Positions 16,246 through 23,550 of a DNA stretch of 64,000 nt are shown here, in pieces (within the stretch, counting starts at the first letter, position 1; each line of letters starts with the position of its first letter). The translations under genes were made by a program, and so were the position numbers. The notes beneath the pieces are model-generated. The model had not been told where the DNA came from and did no database searches. It saw nothing but the letters and a program-made list of their open reading frames with translations. The stretch covers positions 3,968,001 to 4,032,000 of the forward strand of contig NZ_JACHNE010000001.1 of the NCBI RefSeq assembly GCF_014205255.1, given 5' to 3'. Source of the DNA: Streptomyces caelestis (lineage in GTDB: Bacteria > Actinomycetota > Actinomycetes > Streptomycetales > Streptomycetaceae).

Positions 16246-17373
16246 TCAGCTGAGCTTCTTCAGCGCCGCCGGGTCGTACGGCGCCAGCTCGTCGAAGCGG
16301 CCGGAGAGGACCTTCTGCGCCCACTGGGGGTCCTGGAGCAGGGCGCGGCCGACGGCGACCATCTCGAACTCGTCGCGCTCGAAGCGGTCCAGGAGGTTGT
16401 CGAGGTCGCCGACCTCGGCGCCCTGGCCCTGGAAGGCCTTGATGAAGTCGCCGTTCAGGCCGACCGAGCCGACGGTGATGGCGGGCTTGCCGGTGAGCTT
16501 CTTGGTCCAGCCGGCCAGGTTGAGGTCGGAGTCGTCGAACTCGGGCACCCAGTAACGGCGGGTGGAGGCGTGGAAGGCGTCGGCACCGGCCGCGGCGAGC
16601 GGGGTCAGGATGGCCTCCAGCTCCTCGGGCGTCTCGGCGAGACGGGCGTCGTAGGCGTCCTGCTTCCACTGCGAGTAGCGGAAGATGACGGGGAAGTCCG
16701 CGGAGACGGTCTCGCGGACGGCCGCGACGATCTCCGCCGAGAACCGGGCGCGGGCGACCGGGTCGCCGCCGTAGGCGTCGGTGCGGCGGTTGGTGCCCTC
16801 CCAGAGGAACTGGTCGAGCAGGTAGCCGTGGGCGCCGTGGATCTCCACGCCGTCGAAGCCGATGCGCTCGGCGGCGGCCGCGGCCTCGGCGAACGCGCCG
16901 ATGACGGCGTCGATGTCTGCCTGGGTCATGGCCTTGCCGGTGGGCTCGTCGGCGCCGATGCGCAGGCCGGAGGGGCCGACGGCCGGGGCGCCCGCGACCG
17001 GCGGCTCGCCCTGGTTGCGGACCATGCCGATGTGCCACAGCTGCGGCACGATCGTGCCGCCCGCGGCGTGCACCGCCTCGGCGACCTTCGCCCAGCCCGC
17101 GAGCTGCTCGTCGCCGTGGAACCGCGGCACGCGGTCGCTCTGCCCGGCCGACTCGTGGCCGACGTAGGTGCCCTCGGTGACGATCAGGCCGACCCCGGCG
17201 GCGGCGCGGCGGGAGTAGTACGACACGACGTCCTCGCCGGGGACGCCGCCCGGGGAGAACATGCGGGTCATCGGCGCCATCGCGATCCGGTTCGGGACGG
17301 TCAGGCCGCCCAGCGTTACGGGCCGGGACAGGATTTCGGCGGCACGGGAGGCGGCGGAGGCGGCGACGGTCAC
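16246..17373 (-). CDS. Old Yellow Enzyme family NADH:flavin oxidoreductase
   Basis: 375-residue FMN-dependent ene-reductase. Seen are the N-terminal strand VPNRIAMAPMTRMF (near 26-39), PQLWHIGMV near 107, the HGAHGYLLDQFL FMN/substrate loop near 180, and NRRTDAYGG. The family reduces activated alkenes with NAD(P)H, often in redox or xenobiotic defence. The GTG at 17373 is chosen because GAGGAG lies 7 bases upstream; the frame is open to 17433 without a ribosome site. A short inverted repeat GTATG-TG-CATAC at 17402-17413 just upstream is a possible operator. Confidence 0.9.
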   Translation of the reverse strand: MTVAASAASRAAEILSRPVTLGGLTVPNRIAMAPMTRMFSPGGVPGEDVVSYYSRRAAAGVGLIVTEGTYVGHESAGQSDRVPRFHGDEQLAGWAKVAEAVHAAGGTIVPQLWHIGMVRNQGEPPVAGAPAVGPSGLRIGADEPTGKAMTQADIDAVIGAFAEAAAAAERIGFDGVEIHGAHGYLLDQFLWEGTNRRTDAYGGDPVARARFSAEIVAAVRETVSADFPVIFRYSQWKQDAYDARLAETPEELEAILTPLAAAGADAFHASTRRYWVPEFDDSDLNLAGWTKKLTGKPAITVGSVGLNGDFIKAFQGQGAEVGDLDNLLDRFERDEFEMVAVGRALLQDPQWAQKVLSGRFDELAPYDPAALKKLS

Positions 17374-17484
17374 GTGGGGACTCCTCTTCGGATACCGGAC
17401 AGTATGTGCATACGCATAGGACGTACGCTTCAACCGTCCGACCCCGCCCGGACCATCCCGCCCACACTGTGATGCCGGACACGC

Positions 17485-17528
17485 CCGAGGGCGGCACCCC
17501 CTGTCGGAACAGGAAGTGCCGCCCTCGG
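17485..17528. terminator. terminator downstream of groEL2
   Basis: CCGAGGGCGGCAC (17485-17497) and GTGCCGCCCTCGG (17516-17528) form a perfect 13-bp stem with an 18-base loop, 25 bp beyond the groEL2 stop. Confidence 0.85.
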
Positions 17529-17553
17529 CAAGGACGTTGATCGACCGGGTCGA

Positions 17554-19176
17554 TCAGAAGTCCATGTCACCGCCCGGCATGCCGCCGCCGGCGGGCGCGG
17601 CGTTCTTCTCCGGCTTGTCGGCGATGACGGCCTCGGTGGTGAGGAACAGCGCGGCGATGGAGGCGGCGTTCTGCAGAGCGGAACGGGTCACCTTCGCCGG
17701 GTCGATGATGCCCTCGGCGATCATGTCGACGTACTCACCGGTCGCGGCGTTCAGGCCGTGGCCGACCTGGAGGTTGCGAACCTTCTCCACGACGACGCCG
17801 CCCTCGAGACCGCCGTTGACGGCGATCTGCTTCAGCGGGGCCTCCAGGGCGAGCTTCACGGCGTTGGCGCCGGTCGCCTCGTCACCCTCCAGCTCCAGCT
17901 TCTCGAAGACCTGGGAGGCCTGCAGCAGGGCCACGCCACCACCGGCGACGATGCCCTCCTCGACGGCCGCCTTGGCGTTGCGGACGGCGTCCTCGATGCG
18001 GTGCTTGCGCTCCTTGAGCTCCACCTCGGTGGCGGCACCGGCCTTGATGACGGCCACGCCGCCGGCCAGCTTCGCCAGGCGCTCCTGGAGCTTCTCGCGG
18101 TCGTAGTCCGAGTCGCTGTTCTCGATCTCGGCGCGGATCTGGTTGACCCGGCCCTGGACCTGCTCGGCGGAGCCGGCACCGTCGACGATGGTGGTCTCGT
18201 CCTTGGTGATGACGACCTTGCGGGCCTTGCCCAGGAGGTCGATCGTGGCGTTCTCCAGCTTGAGGCCGACCTCCTCGGAGATCACCTCGCCGCCGGTGAG
18301 AATGCCGATGTCCTGGAGCATCGCCTTGCGACGGTCACCGAAGCCCGGGGCCTTGACGGCGACGGACTTGAAGGTGCCACGGATCTTGTTGACGACCAGG
18401 GTCGACAGGGCCTCGCCCTCGACGTCCTCGGCGATGATCAGCAGCGGCTTGCCCGACTGCATGACCTTCTCCAGGAGCGGGAGCAGGTCCTTGACGTTGG
18501 AGATCTTGGAGTTCGCGATCAGGATGTACGGGTCGTCGAGGACGGCCTCCATACGCTCCATGTCGGTCGCGAAGTACGCCGAGATGTAGCCCTTGTCGAA
18601 GCGCATACCCTCGGTGAGCTCCAGCTCCAGACCGAAGGTCTGGGACTCCTCGACGGTGATGACGCCTTCCTTGCCGACCTTGTCCATGGCCTCGGCGATG
18701 AGCTCGCCGATCTGGGTGTCGGCGGCGGAGATGGAGGCCGTGGAGGCGATCTGCTCCTTGGTCTCGACGTCCTTCGCCTGCTCCAGCAGGGCGGCGGAGA
18801 CGGCCTCGACGGCCTTCTCGATACCGCGCTTGAGGGCCATCGGGTTGGCACCGGCGGCTACGTTGCGCAGGCCTTCCTTGACCAGGGCCTGGGCGAGAAC
18901 GGTCGCGGTGGTCGTACCGTCACCGGCGACGTCGTCCGTCTTCTTGGCGACTTCCTTGACCAGCTCGGCGCCGATCTTCTCGTACGGGTCCTCGAGCTCG
19001 ATCTCCTTGGCGATGGAGACACCGTCGTTGGTGATCGTGGGGGCGCCCCACTTCTTCTCGAGGACGACGTTGCGGCCCTTGGGGCCGAGGGTCACCTTGA
19101 CGGCGTCCGCGAGCTGGTTCATGCCGCGCTCGAGGCCGCGCCGCGCCTCCTCGTCGAACGCGATGATCTTGGCCAT
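17554..19176 (-). CDS. groEL2: 60 kDa chaperonin GroEL2
   Basis: 540-residue GroEL, the ATP-driven folding chamber subunit. The sequence is canonical: MAKIIAFDEEARR start, LGPKGRNV near 30, the ATP-site GDGTTTATVLAQ near 85, and a C-terminal GGMPGG tail ending in MDF. No groES gene is adjacent, which marks it as the orphan groEL2 of actinomycetes; the tail is GGM-type rather than histidine-rich. Two CIRCE operators and a -35/-10 pair lie upstream, so HrcA heat-shock control is expected. The ATG at 19176 is preceded by GGAGG about 11 bases upstream. Confidence 0.97.
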   Translation of the reverse strand: MAKIIAFDEEARRGLERGMNQLADAVKVTLGPKGRNVVLEKKWGAPTITNDGVSIAKEIELEDPYEKIGAELVKEVAKKTDDVAGDGTTTATVLAQALVKEGLRNVAAGANPMALKRGIEKAVEAVSAALLEQAKDVETKEQIASTASISAADTQIGELIAEAMDKVGKEGVITVEESQTFGLELELTEGMRFDKGYISAYFATDMERMEAVLDDPYILIANSKISNVKDLLPLLEKVMQSGKPLLIIAEDVEGEALSTLVVNKIRGTFKSVAVKAPGFGDRRKAMLQDIGILTGGEVISEEVGLKLENATIDLLGKARKVVITKDETTIVDGAGSAEQVQGRVNQIRAEIENSDSDYDREKLQERLAKLAGGVAVIKAGAATEVELKERKHRIEDAVRNAKAAVEEGIVAGGGVALLQASQVFEKLELEGDEATGANAVKLALEAPLKQIAVNGGLEGGVVVEKVRNLQVGHGLNAATGEYVDMIAEGIIDPAKVTRSALQNAASIAALFLTTEAVIADKPEKNAAPAGGGMPGGDMDF

Positions 19177-19301
19177 GTGAAGTGGTCCCTCCAGGACTGG
19201 GGGTGATTCCTTCGGACCGCGCCCGCGCCCGCGACGGACGGCTCGCCTGCCTCGTGGTTCCTTCCCACCCGGCCTGCGGGCCTCACCGACCCGGTCCTTC
19301 G

Positions 19302-19328
19302 TTGTCACTCTCACCTTCAGAGTGCTAA
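19302..19328 (-). promoter_or_regulatory. CIRCE operator 2 (HrcA site)
   Basis: TTGTCACTC-N9-GAGTGCTAA on the plus strand. Read toward groEL2 it is TTAGCACTC-N9-GAGTGACAA, matching the HrcA consensus TTAGCACTC-N9-GAGTGCTAA at 16 of 18 arm positions. It lies downstream of the -10 box, in the leader. Confidence 0.88.
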
Positions 19329-19333
19329 CGCAA

Positions 19334-19362
19334 TGATTAGCACTCGGACATGGCGAGTGCAA
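19334..19362 (-). promoter_or_regulatory. groEL2 promoter
   Basis: On the minus strand TTGCAC (19357-19362) and TAATCA (19334-19339) are spaced exactly 17 bp. CIRCE operator 1 covers it almost completely. Confidence 0.75.
19337..19362 (-). promoter_or_regulatory. CIRCE operator 1 (HrcA site)
   Basis: Read toward groEL2: TTGCACTCG-CCATGTCC-GAGTGCTAA, arms TTGCACTC and GAGTGCTAA. One arm is perfect and the other differs at one base. It overlaps the -35 and -10 elements and lies 8 bp from CIRCE operator 2. Confidence 0.88.
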
Positions 19363-19617
19363 GCGGCTCCCGAGGTTCGGGCGGGGCGCTCAGCCCCGGG
19401 CGAACAGGGCTCACCCGGCTTGCCCCATAGGCCGCAGGCGGCACCACGGCGCGTCACGCGAGCAGAGAAAGGCCTGGTCCCACGGCCCGCGACGGCGGTT
19501 CGGGCGACGCCGTGAGCAGGTCCGGAGCGAGCCCGCGAGGCCGACGTCGCTAGCGGGCCCGGAGCGCGAACCCGCGCCCCCCGACACGGGGGGGCGGACC
19601 CCAAAGCGCCTTCAGGC
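19363..19617. other. intergenic stretch without recognisable gene
   Basis: GC-rich DNA upstream of the groEL2 promoter. Neither strand holds a frame with convincing start, ribosome site or protein pattern, and I see no repeat or strong hairpin. Confidence 0.5.
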
Positions 19618-19800
19618 GCGGCGGGCCTCGACTACCGGGCGATGCTGGTCGCGACCGGTGCCCGGACCGCCGCCGACCTGCTGCCCGGGCTGCGAGTGCC
19701 GCACTTCCACCCGGTGACGGTGGTGCGTCCCACGACCGACGAGCCGCCGGGGACGGGGGCGTCGCCGTTGCCCGACGCGGACCGAGCGGTCGCCCGGCGC
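19618..19800 (+). pseudogene. remnant of a FAD-dependent oxidoreductase gene
   Basis: The frame reads ...GLDYRAMLVATGA..., then LLPGLRVPHFHPVTV and PTTDEPP...DADR. The ATGA-type strand followed by the LPGL and HPVT segments recalls the middle of FAD-dependent oxidoreductases. Only about 60 codons are recognisable; there is no FAD-binding GxGxxG start before it and no domain after it, and the frame then dissolves into the csp terminator. I infer a decayed fragment. The match is from memory and short. Confidence 0.42.
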
Positions 19801-19834
19801 GGCCGTCGCCCGGCCGCCGACCCCCGAACAGGCC

Positions 19835-19868
19835 GAAGGGCCCGCACCCCGGGGGGTGCGGGCCCTTC
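19835..19868. terminator. terminator downstream of csp
   Basis: GAAGGGCCCGCACCCC (19835-19850) and its exact complement (19853-19868) form a perfect 16-bp stem with a 2-base loop, 39 bp past the csp stop. Confidence 0.9.
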
Positions 19869-19907
19869 AGAGAAGACCGGTCGCTTGCGCTTGGTCGTGG
19901 TGCGCGT

Positions 19908-20111
19908 TCAGGCAGAGACGCGAACCATGTCGGCCTGCGGTCCCTTCTGGCCCTGCGAGATCTCGAACTCGACCCGCTGGCCCTCTTCCAGGGTGCGGTA
20001 GCCGTCCATCTGGATCGCACTGTAGTGGACGAAAACATCCGCACCACCGTCGACCGCGATGAAGCCGTACCCCTTCTCCGCGTTGAACCACTTGACGGTG
20101 CCCTGAGCCAT
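19908..20111 (-). CDS. cold-shock domain protein
   Basis: 67-residue single-domain cold-shock protein (OB fold) that binds single-stranded RNA and DNA. It has the normal GTVKWFNAEKGYGFI start with RNP1 KGYGFI (residues 16-21) and RNP2 VFVHYS (27-32). Length is typical of Streptomyces Csp proteins. The ATG at 20111 has GGGAG about 9 bases upstream. A promoter-like TTGCAG-N16-TACATT (minus strand, 20222-20249) would give a leader of about 100 nt, as is common for cold-shock genes. Confidence 0.95.
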   Translation of the reverse strand: MAQGTVKWFNAEKGYGFIAVDGGADVFVHYSAIQMDGYRTLEEGQRVEFEISQGQKGPQADMVRVSA

Positions 20112-20221
20112 GCCTAACTCCCCTATTACTGGCCCTTGCACAGATCCACACTTCGCGGACCCGGGTCAGACCTCACCCCCCACGGTTGGGGGCGTGCGCC
20201 GGAACGCGTCGACCGCGGCCG

Positions 20222-20249
20222 AATGTATCTGTCCAACTGCCGTCTGCAA
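20222..20249 (-). promoter_or_regulatory. candidate csp promoter
   Basis: Minus-strand TTGCAG (20244-20249) and TACATT (20222-20227) with 16-bp spacing, about 110 bp before the csp start. Confidence 0.45.
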
Positions 20250-20462
20250 CAGGTCAATCGGACGAGAATTCTGGACGCGCAGGGTCCGGAATGTAGGGAG
20301 AGTTCGCCCGACTTCAGGGCAAATCGGGCCACACAAAAAGAACAAAAGCCACGAAAGACACACACACTTTGGCTACATCTTGTCGGGCGTGCGGCAGGAA
20401 TTCAGGGCCCCGATCAGGAGATCGGCAGCGCGTTCCCCAACTCTACCGCGCTCAATCACACA

Positions 20463-20501
20463 GAATTGCCCCGTCCGCTTCTCTCACGGAGGGGGCAATT
20501 C
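20463..20501 (-). terminator. terminator hairpin after moaD-like gene
   Basis: GAATTGCCCCGTCCG and CGGAGGGGGCAATTC pair over 15 positions with one mismatch, loop CTTCTCTCA. It lies 58 bp beyond the stop of the MoaD-like gene. A small palindrome TTACC-GAA-GGTAA at 20524-20536 lies between. Confidence 0.7.
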
Positions 20502-20558
20502 GATGAACTCTCAGTTACCGCCGTTACCGAAGGTAATAATCAAGTCGGTCGACCGGTT

Positions 20559-20834
20559 TCAGCCACCGGCCACGGCCGGGATGATCGACACGCCGGCACC
20601 GTCCGGCGTCGCCGTCTCCAGGCCCTGCTCGAACCGCACGTCGTCGTCGTTGACGTACACGTTGACGAACCGGCGCAGCTTGCCCTGGTCGTCCAGCACT
20701 CGGGCGGCGATCCCGGTGTGGTTCTTCTCCAGATCGGCGATGACCTCACCGAGGGTCGCCCCCTCGGCGGCGACCTCGGCCTGGCCGCCCGTGTAGGTGC
20801 GCAGGATGGTGGGGATGCGAACGGTGACGCTCAT
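20559..20834 (-). CDS. MoaD/ThiS-type sulfur carrier protein
   Basis: 91-residue ubiquitin-fold protein ending in AGG; the C-terminal Gly-Gly is what an E1-like enzyme adenylates and thiocarboxylates. It has the beta-grasp layout with the FVNVYVNDDDVR segment (near 56-67) and a C-terminal SIIPAVAGG. It lies 85 bp downstream of threonine synthase on the same strand and is probably cotranscribed with it. In mycobacteria a related carrier, CysO, delivers sulfur to the PLP enzyme CysM, so a sulfur-transfer role with a PLP enzyme is plausible. Molybdopterin synthesis is the other option. Confidence 0.88.
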   Translation of the reverse strand: MSVTVRIPTILRTYTGGQAEVAAEGATLGEVIADLEKNHTGIAARVLDDQGKLRRFVNVYVNDDDVRFEQGLETATPDGAGVSIIPAVAGG

Positions 20835-20863
20835 GACTTCATAACCTCCGGTTGGACGAGATA

Positions 20864-20918
20864 CCCAGGGGCGCGGGGAACTGCGCGAGCAACCCCCACC
20901 GGCCCGCAGCCGACAACG
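20864..20918. repeat. Streptomyces-type GC-rich intergenic repeat, copy A
   Basis: The segment CCCAGGGGCGCGGGGAACTG followed by CGCGAGCAACCCCCACCGGC and CCGCAGCC resembles a repeat family I recall as frequent between Streptomyces genes. It fills most of the thrC to moaD spacer. The core GGGGCGCGGG...GCGA.CAACCCCCAC recurs at 28417-28500. Confidence 0.55.
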
Positions 20919-20919
20919 A

Positions 20920-22206
20920 TCAGACGAGCCCAGCCTCACGGAACGAATCAAGGTTGGGACGAATGGTCGCAGTGAGCCCGGTCCCCGCCACCGCATCCAG
21001 CGTCTTCAGACCATCGCCCGTGTTCAGCACCACGGTCGTCAACGACGGGTCGAGCACCCCGTTCTCGATCAGCTTCTTCGCCACGCCCACGGTCACACCA
21101 CCAGCGGTCTCCGCGAAGATGCCCTCGGTCCGGGCGAGGATCTTGATCGCGTCGACGACCTGCTCGTCGTTCACGTCCTCCACCGCACCGCCCGTGCGGC
21201 GCGCGATGTCGAGCACGTAGGGGCCGTCCGCCGGGTTGCCGATCGCCAGCGACTTGGCGATCGTGTCCGGCTTCTGCGGGCGGACGACGTCGTGCCCGGC
21301 CTTGTACGCCGTCGACACCGGCGAGCAGCCCTCGGCCTGGGCACCGAAGATCTTGTACGGCCTGTCCTCGACCAGCCCGAGCTTGATCAGCTCCTGAAGG
21401 CCCTTGTCGATCTTCGTGAGCTGCGAGCCGGAGGCGATCGGCACGACGATCTGGTCCGGCAGCTGCCAGCCGAGCTGCTCGCAGATCTCGTACGCGAGGG
21501 TCTTGGAGCCCTCCGCGTAGTACGGCCGCAGGTTGACGTTGACGAAGCCCCAGCCCTCGCCCACCGGGTCGCCGATCAGCTCGGAGCAGAAGCGGTTCAC
21601 GTCGTCGTAGTTGCCGTCGATACCGACGAGCTCGCCGCCGTAGACCGCGGCCATGACGACCTTGCCCTGCTCCAGGTCGTGCGGGATGAACACGCAGGAC
21701 CGGAAGCCGGCGCGGGCCGCGGCGGCACCCACGGCGCCGGCGAGGTTGCCGGTGGAGGAGCAGGAGAGCGTGGTGAAGCCGAAGGCGCGGGCGGCCTCCA
21801 GGGCCTGGGCGACGACGCGGTCCTTGAAGGAGTGCGTCGGGTTGCCGGAGTCGTCCTTGATGAAGAGCTTGCCGGCGTCGACACCCAGCTCGCGGGCGAG
21901 GTTGTCGGCCTTGACGAGCTTGGTCCAGCCCGGGTTGATGTTCGGCTTGTCCGCCACGTCGGCCGGGACCGGCAGCAGCGGGGCGTAGCGCCAGATGTTC
22001 GCGGGGCCCGACTCGATCCGCTTGCGGAGCTCCTCGGTGTCGTAGGCCGAGAAGTCGTAGGCGATCTCCAGCGGACCGAAACACTCCTCGCACGCGAAGA
22101 CCGGGCCGAGGGGTACGCGGTGACCGCACTCGCGGCAGCTCAGCGCCGCGGCGGGACCGAGGTCTACGGTGGAGTCGGTGGTGCTTGCAACAGTCTGCAC
22201 AGCCAT
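20920..22206 (-). CDS. thrC: threonine synthase
   Basis: 428-residue PLP enzyme converting O-phosphohomoserine to threonine and phosphate. The N-terminus has a Cys4 zinc-ribbon-like element (C24, C27, C39, C42) that is common in this actinobacterial/archaeal type. The PLP lysine is in NPTHSFKDR near residue 127; the phosphate-binding loop SCSSTGNLAGA follows near 146, and NTGDGLKT near 401 is near the C-terminus. A SAM-I riboswitch occupies the leader. A MoaD-like gene follows downstream. Confidence 0.95.
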   Translation of the reverse strand: MAVQTVASTTDSTVDLGPAAALSCRECGHRVPLGPVFACEECFGPLEIAYDFSAYDTEELRKRIESGPANIWRYAPLLPVPADVADKPNINPGWTKLVKADNLARELGVDAGKLFIKDDSGNPTHSFKDRVVAQALEAARAFGFTTLSCSSTGNLAGAVGAAAARAGFRSCVFIPHDLEQGKVVMAAVYGGELVGIDGNYDDVNRFCSELIGDPVGEGWGFVNVNLRPYYAEGSKTLAYEICEQLGWQLPDQIVVPIASGSQLTKIDKGLQELIKLGLVEDRPYKIFGAQAEGCSPVSTAYKAGHDVVRPQKPDTIAKSLAIGNPADGPYVLDIARRTGGAVEDVNDEQVVDAIKILARTEGIFAETAGGVTVGVAKKLIENGVLDPSLTTVVLNTGDGLKTLDAVAGTGLTATIRPNLDSFREAGLV

Positions 22207-22223
22207 GTGAGGCGAGGCCCTTC

Positions 22224-22375
22224 CTCATCTTCCTCACGACGCATCTCGCCGTGAGACGGATTTGGCACCTTCCCGAGCCGGGAGCCTCGCGGAGCGGTCG
22301 ACAGTGACCTACGAGTATCGGCTGGAGGGTTGCCGGGGCTTCATCGGGCCGTATCCCTCTGCCCCTCTGGATGAG
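22224..22375 (-). ncRNA. SAM-I (S-box) riboswitch in thrC leader
   Basis: Minus strand. P1 arms CTCATC (5') and GATGAG (3') enclose the S-box core: the kink-turn and SAM pocket AGAGGGGCAGAGGGA, then GGCCCGATGAAGCC, CCGGCAACC, a variable P3, the conserved GGTGCCAAATCC, and P4 built from CTCACG and CGTGAG. All universal SAM-I blocks are present in order. The aptamer ends 18 bases before the thrC ATG, with no terminator T run, so control is probably translational. SAM would be the ligand. Confidence 0.92.
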
Positions 22376-22532
22376 CTGTATTCGGTTGTTAACGACGGTT
22401 GACCCCGGACATGTGATGGTCATCCGCGTTGTTCAAGACTGTAACCGACGACCAGGACAGTTGAGATAGTCGTCCGAACCGCGAGATGGCTCACAGTCCG
22501 TCCCGCCGAGAGCACGCAGAGGAGCCGCCACG

Positions 22533-23477
22533 GTGCTGGAAGAAGTCGAGCGCTGGCTGAGCACCCGTTCCTGGTCCGCGACCGAACGTCCGCTCCACCA
22601 GATCCTCGCAGCCAAGCAGCGCACGGGCCGGACGGTCAGCGTCGTGCTGCCCGCGCTCAACGAGGAGGAGACGGTCGGCGACATCGCCGCCGTCATCCGC
22701 CATGACCTGATGCGGCAGGTGCCGCTCGTCGACGAGCTGGTCGTCGTCGACTCGGGGTCGACCGACCGTACGTCGGAGGTGGCCGCCGCCGCGGGCGCGA
22801 CGGTGGTGCACCGCGACGAGATCCTGCCGCGGATCCCCGCCGTGCCCGGCAAGGGCGAGGTGCTGTGGCGATCCCTCCTCGTCACCAGCGGGGACATCGT
22901 CTGCTTCATCGACGCGGACCTGAGGGACTTCTCGTCCGACTTCGTCTCCGGGATCGTGGGCCCGCTGCTCACCGACCCGGACATCGACCTGGTCAAGGGC
23001 ATGTACGACCGTCCGCTCGGCGGCGCGGCCGGGCAGGGCGGCCGGGTCACGGAGCTGATGGCCCGCCCGCTGCTCAACATGCACTGGCCGCAGCTGGCCG
23101 GCTTCGTGCAGCCGCTCGGCGGCGAGTACGCGGCCCGCCGCTCGCTGCTGGAGCAGCTGCCGTTCCCCGTCGGGTACGGCGTCGAGCTGGGCATGCTGGT
23201 CGACGCCCTGCACCTGGTGGGCCTGGACGCCCTCGCCCAGGTGGACATCGGCGTGCGCAAGCACCGGCACCAGGACGGGCAGGCGCTGGGCCGGATGGCC
23301 GCCGCGATCTACCGCACGGCCCAGCTGCGGCTGGCCCGCGGGCATCTCATCCGGCCGTCCCTGACGCAGTTCGAACGGGGCGGGGACGGCTTCGAGCCGC
23401 GCACCTACTCCGTGGACACCGAGGAGCGTCCGCCGATGGTCGACATCACCGAGTACCAGGCGCGGAGGGCGGCCTGA
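22533..23477 (+). CDS. gpgS: glucosyl-3-phosphoglycerate synthase
   Basis: 314-residue GT-A glycosyltransferase (GT81) that joins glucose from NDP-glucose to 3-phosphoglycerate, the first step to glucosylglycerate, a compatible solute and methylglucose-polysaccharide primer. Motifs: VVLPALNEEETVGD near 36-49, VDSGSTDRT near 73, the metal-binding FIDADLRDF (DAD at 127-129) and KHRHQDGQALG near 243. The GTG start is preceded only by a weak purine run. It is divergent from thrC and sits 5' of otsA-otsB, forming an osmoprotectant cluster. Confidence 0.9.
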   Translation: MLEEVERWLSTRSWSATERPLHQILAAKQRTGRTVSVVLPALNEEETVGDIAAVIRHDLMRQVPLVDELVVVDSGSTDRTSEVAAAAGATVVHRDEILPRIPAVPGKGEVLWRSLLVTSGDIVCFIDADLRDFSSDFVSGIVGPLLTDPDIDLVKGMYDRPLGGAAGQGGRVTELMARPLLNMHWPQLAGFVQPLGGEYAARRSLLEQLPFPVGYGVELGMLVDALHLVGLDALAQVDIGVRKHRHQDGQALGRMAAAIYRTAQLRLARGHLIRPSLTQFERGGDGFEPRTYSVDTEERPPMVDITEYQARRAA

Positions 23478-23516
23478 CCGGGGTCGTTTTCGGCCGGGTG
23501 GGTCAGGTCCGTACGT

Positions 23517-23543
23517 TTGAGCGTTTCCGGGCCGGGCTAGGTT
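23517..23543 (+). promoter_or_regulatory. candidate otsA promoter, leaderless
   Basis: TTGAGC at 23517-23522 and TAGGTT at 23538-23543, spaced 15 bp. The ATG of otsA is 7 bases after the -10 box, consistent with a leaderless mRNA. The gene has no ribosome site. Confidence 0.4.
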
Positions 23544-23550
23544 GAGGCGT

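Noticed and set aside
20136..20975. 279-codon plus-strand frame over the csp/moaD spacer
   Set aside because: Crosses two minus-strand promoters and a terminator, with no domain.
22224..22375. SAM-IV rather than SAM-I riboswitch
   Set aside because: The kink-turn AGAGGGGCAGAGGGA and GATGAAGCC core with a P4 helix fits SAM-I; the SAM-IV start and layout are absent.
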